NCBI GenBank assembly: GCA_031291475.1
Contig: JARLIY010000171.1
Span: 56,920 to 120,919, forward strand
From: Xanthobacteraceae bacterium
Lineage (GTDB): Bacteria > Pseudomonadota > Alphaproteobacteria > Rhizobiales > Xanthobacteraceae
Direction: 5' to 3'
DNA: 64,000 nucleotides
Numbering within the stretch: position 1 is the stretch's first letter; the number at the start of each line of letters is the position of its first letter. Shown in pieces: positions 55,861-63,323 of this stretch. The notes under the pieces were generated by a model that saw only the letters and a list, made by a program, of their open reading frames with translations, ran no database searches and was not told where the DNA came from. Both the position numbers and the translations under genes were made by a program.

Positions 55861-56790
55861 ATGGATACGATAGGCTTCGTCGGCGTCGGCAAGATCGGGA
55901 TGCCGATCTCGGCGAACCTGATCAAGAGCGGCTATCGCGTCGTCGGCTACCGCCGCGGCTCGCTTGCCGAGTTTGAGAAAATCGGCGGAGTGCCGGCGCG
56001 CTCGCCGGCCGACGTCGGCGAGCAAGCCGACATCGTATTCTCCTGCCTGCCCTCCGATGAAGCGCTCGAAGACGTCGTTCAGGGCCCGAATGGGCTGCTC
56101 AAGGCGGCGCGGCCGGGGCAGATCGTGGTCGAACTCGGTTCGTATCCGGTCCCGGTCAAGAAGCGGCAAATCGCACCGCTGGCGCAGAAGGGCGCCGTCT
56201 TCATCGACGGCGAGGTCTCGGGAACGCCGGGCATGGTGTCGGCGCGCAAAGGCGTCATCTATCTCGCCGGCGACGCGCAAGCCTGCAAGAAAATCGAGCC
56301 GGTCGTCGCCGGCTTTGCCGATTCATGCATCTATTTCGGCCCCTTCGGCGCGGCGAGCCGGGTCAAGCTCATCAACAATCTGTTGGTCTCTATCAACATC
56401 GCGGCGACCGCGGAAGCGATGGCGCTCGGGCTCAAGTCGGGTGTCGACGTCGACCTGATGATCAAGGCCATTGCGAGTGGCAGCGGCGGCTCGACCCAAT
56501 TCGCCATCCGCGCGCCGTGGATGGCGGAGCGGCGCTTTAAGCCGTTGCAAGGCACTATCCCAGGCTTACAGCACTACATCGAAATGGTCGGCGAATTCGC
56601 CGATAGCGTCGGCGTCGCGACGCCGCTTCTTTACCGCACCGCGGAACAGTTCGACCCCTTCGTGGCGATGGGTCTCGCCGATTGCGACGGTGCGGCCATG
56701 ATCGATGTCATCGGTTCGCTGTCGCGAGAAAAATCGCAGAGACCCGCCCCCCAGGGGAAGGAAACAAACCAAAAAGGAGAGTCCGCATGA
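55861..56790 (+). CDS. NAD(P)-dependent beta-hydroxyacid dehydrogenase-like protein
   Basis: A 309-residue 3-hydroxyisobutyrate dehydrogenase-family enzyme. The Rossmann loop is TIGFVGVGKIGMPISANLIK, the substrate motif DGEVSGTPGMVSARKG, and the catalytic Lys is in ASRVKLINNLLVSINIA. The C-terminal domain is all helical (MIKAIASGSGGSTQFAIRAP). It reduces or oxidises a 3-hydroxyacid; the substrate is not known. ATG 55861 is used with GGGAG eleven bases upstream; GTG 55849 is also open. Overlaps the dioxygenase gene by four bases (ATGA). Confidence 0.9.
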   Translation: MDTIGFVGVGKIGMPISANLIKSGYRVVGYRRGSLAEFEKIGGVPARSPADVGEQADIVFSCLPSDEALEDVVQGPNGLLKAARPGQIVVELGSYPVPVKKRQIAPLAQKGAVFIDGEVSGTPGMVSARKGVIYLAGDAQACKKIEPVVAGFADSCIYFGPFGAASRVKLINNLLVSINIAATAEAMALGLKSGVDVDLMIKAIASGSGGSTQFAIRAPWMAERRFKPLQGTIPGLQHYIEMVGEFADSVGVATPLLYRTAEQFDPFVAMGLADCDGAAMIDVIGSLSREKSQRPAPQGKETNQKGESA

Positions 56791-57671
56791 TCCGCGTCAG
56801 CAAAATCGCTCACGCCACCTACGACACGCCCGATCTCGACCAGCAGACCGAATACTACACCGACATTCTCGGGCTCTCGCTCGCGGCAAAGGAAAAAGAC
56901 ACAGTCTATCTCGCCTCGACGGTGGATCATCACTCGGTGGTGCTGCGCAAGGGCGCGCAAGCCAATTGCGTGGGCCTGTCGTTCCAGATTGCGCCTGACG
57001 CCGATCTCGGCGCGTTCGAGAAACAGGTCGCCGCCCACGGCATCCAGACAACACGCAAGAAGGACCCGGAGCCGTCGATCTCTGAAGCGGTCGTGTTCGC
57101 CGATCCGAAGGGCACCACCATCGAAGTGTTCAAGCGCGACGCCTTCTTCCACCAGAAATTCCAACGCAAAGGCATCGTGCCACACAAACTCGGCCACGTC
57201 GCCTTTCACGTCGCCGACGTCAAGCACATCACCAAGTTCTATTGTGACGTGCTCGGCTTTCGCGAATCCGACTGGATGGCGGACTTCTTCTCGTTCCTGC
57301 GCTGCGGTCCGGACCATCACACGCTGAATTTCATGGAAACCGGCTCGAATCGCCACTTCCACTCCGCTTTCGAGCTGCGCGACTGGGGCCACATGCACGA
57401 AGCGTGCGATTTCCTCAGTCTCAACGGCTACAAGCTGCTGTGGGGACCGGGCCGGCACGGCATCGGCCATAATCTCTTCGCTTATCACCGCGCGCCGAAC
57501 GGGCTCATTACCGAGACTTTTGCCGAGCTCGACCGGGTGAACGAGGAGCTTGGCTATTTCGAGCCGCGCCCTTGGCACCGCGACAATCCGCAGCGCCCGA
57601 AAGTGTGGGCGAAAGACCCGTCGGCCTCTAATCTCTGGGGCATCATGCCGGGCGACGAGATGATGAAGTAA
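56787..57671 (+). CDS. Extradiol-type dioxygenase (vicinal oxygen chelate family)
   Basis: 294 residues with two VOC modules. The N-module starts KIAHATYDTPDLDQQTEYYT and the C-module carries LGHVAFHVADVKHITKFYCD, with metal-site His in GHVAFH and later HFHSAFELRD, and a conserved Glu in LITETFAELD. Wording of the C-module is that of catechol 2,3-dioxygenase-like proteins. It would cleave a ring diol, or bind one. Coupled to the dehydrogenase upstream by overlap, and a binding protein gene follows after 44 bp. Confidence 0.9.
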   Translation: MIRVSKIAHATYDTPDLDQQTEYYTDILGLSLAAKEKDTVYLASTVDHHSVVLRKGAQANCVGLSFQIAPDADLGAFEKQVAAHGIQTTRKKDPEPSISEAVVFADPKGTTIEVFKRDAFFHQKFQRKGIVPHKLGHVAFHVADVKHITKFYCDVLGFRESDWMADFFSFLRCGPDHHTLNFMETGSNRHFHSAFELRDWGHMHEACDFLSLNGYKLLWGPGRHGIGHNLFAYHRAPNGLITETFAELDRVNEELGYFEPRPWHRDNPQRPKVWAKDPSASNLWGIMPGDEMMK

Positions 57672-57715
57672 ATTCCTTGCCGATAACGGGCAGGGAAAAA
57701 TCCGGGAGGGCGTTC

Positions 57716-58954
57716 ATGCCGGGTATTTGGCGGGCGGCTGTTGCAGCTGCGGCGGTTTTGCTGCTTTCGTTCCACGCGTTCGCCGCCGAGCCGGTCAAGG
57801 TCGGGTTCAGCATGGCGCTGACCGGCGCGGTGGCGCAGAACGGTAAGCAGCTTCTGATCGCGCTCCAGCTTTGGCGCGACGACGTCAACGCCAAGGGCGG
57901 CTTGCTCGGCCGCCCGGTCGAGCTCGTCTATTACGACGATCAGAGCAATCCGGCGAACGTGCCGGGCATCTACACCAAGCTCGTCAGCGTCGACAAAGTC
58001 GATCTCATCCTCGGCCCCTACGCCACCAACATGGCGGCCGCCGCGATGCCGGTGATCGTGGAGAATAATAAGGTCACCGTGACCATGCTGGCGGTCGGCG
58101 TGAACCGGCACTTCAATTATTCAAAGTATTTCTCCATGCAACCGCTCGGCCCGGAGGGCGTGAAAGCGTTCTCGATCGGATTCTTCGATCTTGCCGCGGA
58201 GCAGAAGCCGAAACCGCAAACGGTCGCGATCCTGGCGGCCGACGCCGAATTCGCCAGGACCTCCGCCGACGGCGCGCGCGAGAACGCCATCGCCAAGGGG
58301 TTCACCGTCGTCTACGACAAGAGCTATCCGCCGCCGACCACGGATTTTGCGCCGACCGTGCGCGCCTTGCAGGCGACCAATCCCGATATCGTCTTCGTCG
58401 CTGCTTACCCGCCGGACACCGTCGGCATCGTGCGGGCGGCGAATGAAGTCGGGCTAAAGCCGAAAATGTTCGGCGGCACCATGATCGGGTTGCTTATTAC
58501 GCCCATCAAGACGCAGCTCGGTCCGATCCTCGACGGCATCGTCATCATGGAAAGCTTCGTGCCGAGCTTCAACTTCCCCGGCGATGCCGATTTGCTTAAA
58601 CGCTATCGCACGGCGGCGGCGGACGAAAAGATCGATCCGCTCGGCTATGGCTTCGTGCCGTTCGGCTACGCCGCCGGGCAAGTGCTGGCGCAGGCGGTTG
58701 AAGGCACCAAGAGCCTCGATGCCGACAAGCTCGGCGAATACATGCACAGCCACAAGTTCGAGACAGTGGTCGGCCCGATCGAATACGGCAAGGATGGCGA
58801 ATGGACGGAGAGCCGCACGGTCTTCACCCAATTCCAGCACGTCTCCGCCAACCATTTCGAGCAATTCGCCGACGGCAAGAAGCAGCCGGTGCTCTGGCCG
58901 CCGCAATATAGGACCGGCAATATGATCTATCCCTACGCCGGCGCGCAGAAATAG
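57716..58954 (+). CDS. ABC transporter substrate-binding protein, branched-chain amino acid type
   Basis: 412 residues with Sec signal (GIWRAAVAAAAVLLLSFHAF, cut near FAA-EP) and the type I periplasmic-binding fold: VGFSMALTGAVAQNGKQLLI, LVYYDDQSNPANVPGIYTKL, DLILGPYATNMAAAAMPVIV, NPDIVFVAAYPPDTVG and RYRTAAADEKIDPLGYGFV. Such proteins in this order often bind aromatic acids, amides or ureas. No permease or ATPase genes are next to it here, so it is an orphan unless the partners are elsewhere. GGGAGG precedes the ATG. Last of the run with YciI, dehydrogenase and dioxygenase. Confidence 0.9.
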   Translation: MPGIWRAAVAAAAVLLLSFHAFAAEPVKVGFSMALTGAVAQNGKQLLIALQLWRDDVNAKGGLLGRPVELVYYDDQSNPANVPGIYTKLVSVDKVDLILGPYATNMAAAAMPVIVENNKVTVTMLAVGVNRHFNYSKYFSMQPLGPEGVKAFSIGFFDLAAEQKPKPQTVAILAADAEFARTSADGARENAIAKGFTVVYDKSYPPPTTDFAPTVRALQATNPDIVFVAAYPPDTVGIVRAANEVGLKPKMFGGTMIGLLITPIKTQLGPILDGIVIMESFVPSFNFPGDADLLKRYRTAAADEKIDPLGYGFVPFGYAAGQVLAQAVEGTKSLDADKLGEYMHSHKFETVVGPIEYGKDGEWTESRTVFTQFQHVSANHFEQFADGKKQPVLWPPQYRTGNMIYPYAGAQK

Positions 58955-58979
58955 CGGCGGGCCGTTTTTTGCTCGCCCT

Positions 58980-59669
58980 TTACTCGCCCTTGCCGAGCTG
59001 CTTGAGCTTGGCGAATACCGCTTCGACGTTGAGCTCTTCGGATTTCTTTTCGGCTGCTTCTTCTGGCTCCGGCTCTTCCTTGGGAGCCGTGGTGACCGAG
59101 GCCGGCAGCAAAGTCGCGCCCTGCGCCTCGACGGGCACCGGCTTTTCCTTCGCCGCGCGCTGAACCTCGTGATCGAGATCGATCTGCGAGCACAGGCCGA
59201 GCGTAACCGGATCGAGCGGCGTTAGGTTTGCCGAATTCCAATGCGTGCGGTCGCGGATCGCCTGGATGGTCGATTTTGTAGTGCCGACCAGCCGCATGAT
59301 CTGGCTGTCCTTGAGCTCGGGGTGGTTGCGTACCAGCCACAGGATGGCGTTCGGCCGGTCCTGACGGCGCGATACCGGCGTATAGCGCGGGCCTTTCTTC
59401 TGTTTGGCCTCAGGCAGACGAACCTTCGGATCGGCGATGTGCAGCCGGTGCTCCGGATTGGCTTCGGCCTCGGCGATTTCCTCGCGCGTGAGTTGCCCGG
59501 TCAGGATCGGGTCCAACCCCTTGATCCCTTGCGCGGCGTCACCGTCCGCGATCGCCTTCACCTCAAGCGGGTGCAGGTTGCAGAACTGGGCGATCTGGTC
59601 GAACGACAACGCCGTATTCTCGACCAGCCACACCGCCGTCGCTTTCGGCATCAAGGGCGCGATAGCCAT
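58980..59669 (-). CDS. trcR: Cell cycle transcriptional regulator, TrcR type (DUF1013)
   Basis: 229 residues with the DUF1013 core: PLMPKATAVWLVENTALSFD, IAQFCNLHPLEVKAIADGD, LTREEIAEAEANPEHRL, QKKGPRYTPVSRRQDRPNAI, WLVRNHPELKDSQIMRLVGT and TTKSTIQAIRDRTHWNS, with helix-turn-helix-like segments. In the Caulobacter literature a DUF1013 protein named TrcR acts with CtrA-linked transcription. The C-terminal tail is acidic and Lys-rich (EEPEPEEAAEKKSEELNVEA). AAGGAG stands before the ATG at 59669; a start 14 codons earlier is open but weaker. Divergent from the allophanate hydrolase gene. Confidence 0.9.
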   Translation of the reverse strand: MAIAPLMPKATAVWLVENTALSFDQIAQFCNLHPLEVKAIADGDAAQGIKGLDPILTGQLTREEIAEAEANPEHRLHIADPKVRLPEAKQKKGPRYTPVSRRQDRPNAILWLVRNHPELKDSQIMRLVGTTKSTIQAIRDRTHWNSANLTPLDPVTLGLCSQIDLDHEVQRAAKEKPVPVEAQGATLLPASVTTAPKEEPEPEEAAEKKSEELNVEAVFAKLKQLGKGE

Positions 59670-59825
59670 GAATCTCCTTTGTGCTCGCCCGCCCGTCCCG
59701 GGCGAAGCCACTTACGTCATCGGGGATGACTGAAAAGCCATTCAAATATAGGCCGCTCACCGCTTTGGCGCAACCGGCCAAGTGCCCAAGCCATCCGCCT
59801 ATCCCCATTGCGAATTAACCCAGAT

Positions 59826-59841
59826 TTGGCACAAAGGAAGC
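59826..59841 (+). promoter_or_regulatory. Weak sigma-54-like promoter upstream of allophanate hydrolase
   Basis: TTGGCAC (59826-59832) is a perfect -24 element, and a GC pair (59840-59841) stands at the right ten-base distance, but the -12 element reads AAGC rather than TTGC. It lies about 48 bp before the GTG start. A TTGGC-N7-GCCAA dyad is at 59765-59781. Considered only because the two genes of the same locus have better matches. Confidence 0.3.
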
Positions 59842-59889
59842 GGCGATGCGGCTGCCGGACCCGCATGTTGCGCTGAGACGGAGCCTTAC

Positions 59890-61692
59890 GTGACCGAGAC
59901 GGTCGCCGAAATCCTGGACGCTTATCGCGGCGGAGCGGTCAAGCCCGAGGACATTGTCGCGCGCAGTTTTGCGCGGATCCGCGCCCATGACGATCCGGCG
60001 ATCTTCATTTCGCTGCGCGAGGAGGCCGACGTCGTCGCCGAGGCGCGCGCACTTGCGCATAACAAAGACAAGACGCTGCCGCTCTACGGCATTCCGGTTG
60101 CCGTGAAGGACAATATCGACGTCAAAGGTTTGCCAACGACGGCTGCGTGCCCTGCTTACCTTTATCGCCCGCAGAAGGACGCAGCCTGCGTCACGCGGCT
60201 GCGCGAGGCTGGCGCACTCATCGTCGGCAAGACCAATCTCGACCAGTTCGCGACCGGGCTTGTCGGCGTGCGCACGCCATACGGCATCGGCCGTAACTTG
60301 TTCAATCCAAAGCTCGTGCCCGGCGGGTCGAGCACCGGCTCCGCGCTTGCCGTTGCCGCCGGACTTACGCCGCTTGCGCTCGGCACCGATACCGCCGGAT
60401 CCGGCCGCGTGCCCGCCGGCTTCAACAACATCGTGGGGCTGAAGCCGAGCCGCGGTTTGATCTCCACGGCGGGCGTCGTGCCCGCCTGCCGCACGCTGGA
60501 TTGCGTCTCCGTTCTGGCGCTTACGGTCGATGATGCCGTGACGATGCTCGATGTGCTGGCCGCTTCCGATGCGACCGATATCGCTTCTCGGCCGCGGGCG
60601 GTGCAGGCCGTCGGGCCGATGCCAAAAGGATTCAAGCTCGGTGTGCCGCTGGCGGGCCAGCGCCTGTTCTTCGGCGATCGTGCGTCGGAGGCGGCTTACG
60701 AGGCGGCATTGGCGCGGTTTGGCACGCTCGGCGCGACAATCGTCGAGATCGATATCGAGCCGTTCTACGCGGCGGCGCGGCTGCTTTACGAAGGGCCCTG
60801 GGTGGCGGAGCGTTTCTTGACCGTCAAAGCGCTCATTGCCTCATCTCCCGAATCCATGCATCCGGTGACGCGGCAGATTCTGCTGGCCGGTGCGCATGGC
60901 ACCGCGGCCGACGCCTTCGCCGCATTTTATCAGCTTGATGACCTGCGGCGCGTGCGCGACGCCACTTTCCGCACGGTCGATGCGCTGGTGGTACCGACAG
61001 CGCCGACCATCTACACGATCGAGCAGGTCGCCGCCGATCCGATCGGACTCAACAGCCGGCTCGGCACCTACACCAACTTCGTCAACCTGCTCGACATGTG
61101 CGGCCTCGCCGTGCCGGCTTCGATGCGGCCGGACGGCGTGCCGTTCGGCGTGACCCTGCTCGCGCCCGCGGGCGAGGATGCGGCGCTGGCGGCGATCGGC
61201 CGCGAATTTCACACCGCGACCGGGCTCGCCCTCGGCGCGCTGGGATATAAGCAGCCGCCGCTCGCGCAACGGCCGCTCAAAGCGGCCGAGGGCGAAGTGG
61301 CGCTGGCGGTGGTCGGCGCGCATCTCTCCGGCATGCCGCTCAACGGCGAATTGCGCAGCGCCGGCGCGCGGCTGATCGAGCGAACGGCAACCGCGCCGCA
61401 CTATCGGCTCTATGCGCTCGCCGGCACGCGGCCGCCGAAGCCGGGTTTGCTCCGCGTCAAGAACGGCGCGGGCACCGCCATCGAGATCGAAGTCTGGGCG
61501 ATGACCGAGAGTGCGTTCGGCCGCTTCGTCGCCGCGGTGCCGCCACCGCTGTCGATCGGCACGCTCGACATCGGGGACGGCCGCGCGGTCAAAGGCTTCC
61601 TGGTCGAGGCGGAGGCCGTCGCTGCCGCGCGCGATATTTCCAGCTTCGGCGGCTGGCGCGCTTTCACGGCGCAGGAAAAAGCCGCGGTTTGA
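59890..61692 (+). CDS. atzF: Allophanate hydrolase AtzF
   Basis: A 600-residue amidase-signature enzyme, the length of AtzF. It splits allophanate (urea-1-carboxylate) to ammonia and CO2. Catalytic residues: Lys73 in VAVKDNIDVKG, cis-Ser147 in GGSSTGS and nucleophile Ser171 in GTDTAGSGRVPAGF. The C-terminal ~130 residues (LAVVGAHLSGMPLNGELRSA, YRLYALAGTRPPKPGLLRVK) form the AtzF-specific domain. GTG start with GGAG seven bases upstream. A biotin-dependent urea carboxylase is not in view, so the substrate may come from biuret or s-triazine routes. Confidence 0.93.
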   Translation: MTETVAEILDAYRGGAVKPEDIVARSFARIRAHDDPAIFISLREEADVVAEARALAHNKDKTLPLYGIPVAVKDNIDVKGLPTTAACPAYLYRPQKDAACVTRLREAGALIVGKTNLDQFATGLVGVRTPYGIGRNLFNPKLVPGGSSTGSALAVAAGLTPLALGTDTAGSGRVPAGFNNIVGLKPSRGLISTAGVVPACRTLDCVSVLALTVDDAVTMLDVLAASDATDIASRPRAVQAVGPMPKGFKLGVPLAGQRLFFGDRASEAAYEAALARFGTLGATIVEIDIEPFYAAARLLYEGPWVAERFLTVKALIASSPESMHPVTRQILLAGAHGTAADAFAAFYQLDDLRRVRDATFRTVDALVVPTAPTIYTIEQVAADPIGLNSRLGTYTNFVNLLDMCGLAVPASMRPDGVPFGVTLLAPAGEDAALAAIGREFHTATGLALGALGYKQPPLAQRPLKAAEGEVALAVVGAHLSGMPLNGELRSAGARLIERTATAPHYRLYALAGTRPPKPGLLRVKNGAGTAIEIEVWAMTESAFGRFVAAVPPPLSIGTLDIGDGRAVKGFLVEAEAVAAARDISSFGGWRAFTAQEKAAV

Positions 61693-61702
61693 CGCGCTGC
61701 CG

Positions 61703-62011
61703 TCAGCGCTCGTCAATCACGCTCACATGCCCGGCGACGACGCGCCAGCCTTGCGGGAATCACACCCAGGTTTGCATCTGCCGGCCGACCTTGCCGGGCG
61801 CGGTCGAGCGGTGGAACAGGGTCGCGGTGACCACGTAATCGCGGCCGTACGTGGTGATCACCGTCTTCGACAGCGTACGCGCCAATCCCACCGGCGAGCG
61901 CCTGCGCGTGCACAAGGGCACGCTGCTCGCGCACACAAAGGACGCGCAGGCATCCCCCACCCAGTCTGCGCCGCGCGTCTTCGGCTTACGGATGATGGAT
62001 TCACGCCTCAT
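61703..62011 (-). pseudogene. AtzH-like (DUF3225) gene, truncated and with an internal stop
   Basis: The reverse strand encodes RSPVGLARTLSKTVITTYGR, DYVVTATLFHRSTAPGKVGR and QMQTWV, then TGA, then in the same frame FPQGWRVVAGHVSVIDER and a normal stop. This is the C-terminal ~75 residues of the AtzH/DUF3225 family, which accompanies atzE/atzF in s-triazine and biuret clusters. The stop replaces the usual Arg (CGA to TGA), and the N-terminal half has no AtzH character. It lies tail to tail with atzF. Confidence 0.75.
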
Positions 62012-62157
62012 GCGACCTCGGATCTACCTAAGTTTTTGATTCACGGGCACTGTTGCACGCACTCCGGTGGGCGCCAAAGGGCAAGCGCAAAAAGCAAGAA
62101 GCCAGCGGTCGCCTAATAAATGAGCACGATGCCAAAAAGGGCAAATTCTCTGCTATG

Positions 62158-62174
62158 CTGGCCCCGATCTTGCA
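62158..62174 (+). promoter_or_regulatory. Sigma-54 (RpoN) promoter upstream of the cysteine hydrolase
   Basis: TGGCCC-N5-TTGCA (62159-62174): one mismatch in TGGCAC, perfect -12 and correct ten-base GG-to-GC distance. It lies 40 bp before the ATG, so the leader would be about 30 bases. About 100 bp further upstream TGCAC...GGTG (62054-62069) resembles an NtrC site but with one extra base. Binding is inference. Confidence 0.55.
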
Positions 62175-62214
62175 CGGCAACCTCGAAACTTCATTGCGAG
62201 GCAGGGGATCGAAA

Positions 62215-62913
62215 ATGCCGAACGTGACCTTTGAGGCCGAGCCGGCGCCGCTTTCTGTCGATCTCGACCGGGCAGCGCTGGTGATCATCGACATGCAGCG
62301 CGATTTCCTCGAGCCGGGCGGCTTTGGTGAAGCGCTCGGCAACGACGTGTCTCGCCTTCAGGCCGCCGTCGGTCCCCTCAAGCAAGTTCTGGCCGCCGCG
62401 CGGCAACAGGGCATGCTGGTTATCCACACGCGAGAAGGGCATCGCCCGGACCTTTCCGACGCGCCACCGCACAAAGTCGAGCGCGGCGATCCATCGACCC
62501 GTATCGGCGCAATTGGCCCGATGGGGCGCATACTTGTACGCGGCGAACCCGGTCATGACATCATTTCCGAACTCTATCCGTTGGCAGACGAGCCGGTCAT
62601 CGACAAGCCGGGCAAGGGCGCCTTTTATCAGACCGACCTTGAGCTGATGCTGCGCAACCGCGGCATCGATACGCTGTTCGTCTGCGGCGTGACCACGGAG
62701 GTTTGCGTCAATACGACCGTCCGCGAGGCCAACGATCGCGGCTTCCGCTGTATCGTATTGTCGGATTGTTGCGGCTCTTATTTCCCGGAATTCCATGCGG
62801 CCGGCCTGGCCATGATCAAGGCCCAGGGCGGCATTTTCGGCTCGGTAGCCGCATCGAAGCCGGTGCTTAATTCGCTGGCATCAATTCGCTATCCAGCGCG
62901 GGCCGCCGGCTGA
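62215..62913 (+). CDS. Isochorismatase-like cysteine hydrolase, biuret hydrolase candidate
   Basis: 232 residues of the cysteine hydrolase family. The triad is visible: Asp26 in VIIDMQRDFL, Lys131 in VIDKPGKGAFY, Cys164 in VCGVTTEVCVNTTVREANDR. The C-terminal wording (FRCIVLSDCCGSYFPEFHAA, IKAQGGIFGSVA) is close to that of biuret hydrolase BiuH and triuret-type enzymes. Biuret cleavage gives allophanate, the AtzF substrate, and atzF is the next gene upstream apart from the atzH remnant. Start at MPNVTFEAE, with the in-frame region before it lacking family character. A sigma-54 candidate lies just before it. Confidence 0.85.
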   Translation: MPNVTFEAEPAPLSVDLDRAALVIIDMQRDFLEPGGFGEALGNDVSRLQAAVGPLKQVLAAARQQGMLVIHTREGHRPDLSDAPPHKVERGDPSTRIGAIGPMGRILVRGEPGHDIISELYPLADEPVIDKPGKGAFYQTDLELMLRNRGIDTLFVCGVTTEVCVNTTVREANDRGFRCIVLSDCCGSYFPEFHAAGLAMIKAQGGIFGSVAASKPVLNSLASIRYPARAAG

Positions 62914-63323
62914 TTCTGCGATACGTGCCCGTCGTTACTGACATTATTTGACGCGCCTTGCGGCTGGTGTTGCTGTTTTTTTGACAGCGCTGTGACCGTT
63001 ATTTGGTCGCCGATATCTAATCACAACCGTAGCCGCAGCGGAGCGACAGGCGCCAATCCTGCGCAAAGCGGCGCAAATCAGGGCTAATTCCATTGTCGTT
63101 TCATCGCCTTCGCTGATGTCCCCACCGACATTGAGTGCCGGCTGGTGGTTGGCACGCACCTTGCGAAGCTAAAGACGCAATCGCTGACGATTGCGCAATA
63201 TGCCGCCAGGGGGGCGGGGCTTCTCACGTCGCAGACACTGCCCGTCGGAACAGACGGGTGGCCATCTCGCCTGTGAGCATTGCTTCGCAAAGCGATGACA
63301 TTCGCCACGAACAGGAGCGTGCA
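62914..63323. other. 410-bp intergenic region carrying a sigma-54 promoter candidate
   Basis: Between the cysteine hydrolase and the permease. No open reading frame with a family character is seen. Its second half holds the sigma-54 motif, and at 63060-63075 an inverted TGCGC/GCGCA pair with six bases between, one base short of the NtrC spacing. A T7 run is at about 62981-62987. Confidence 0.5.
63149..63165 (+). promoter_or_regulatory. Sigma-54 (RpoN) promoter upstream of the NCS2 permease
   Basis: TTGGCACG-N4-TTGC (63149-63164), a near-perfect -24/-12 promoter with ten bases between GG and GC. It lies about 160 bp before the permease ATG. Such promoters in this order serve NtrC-activated genes of nitrogen acquisition. 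Confidence 0.65.
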
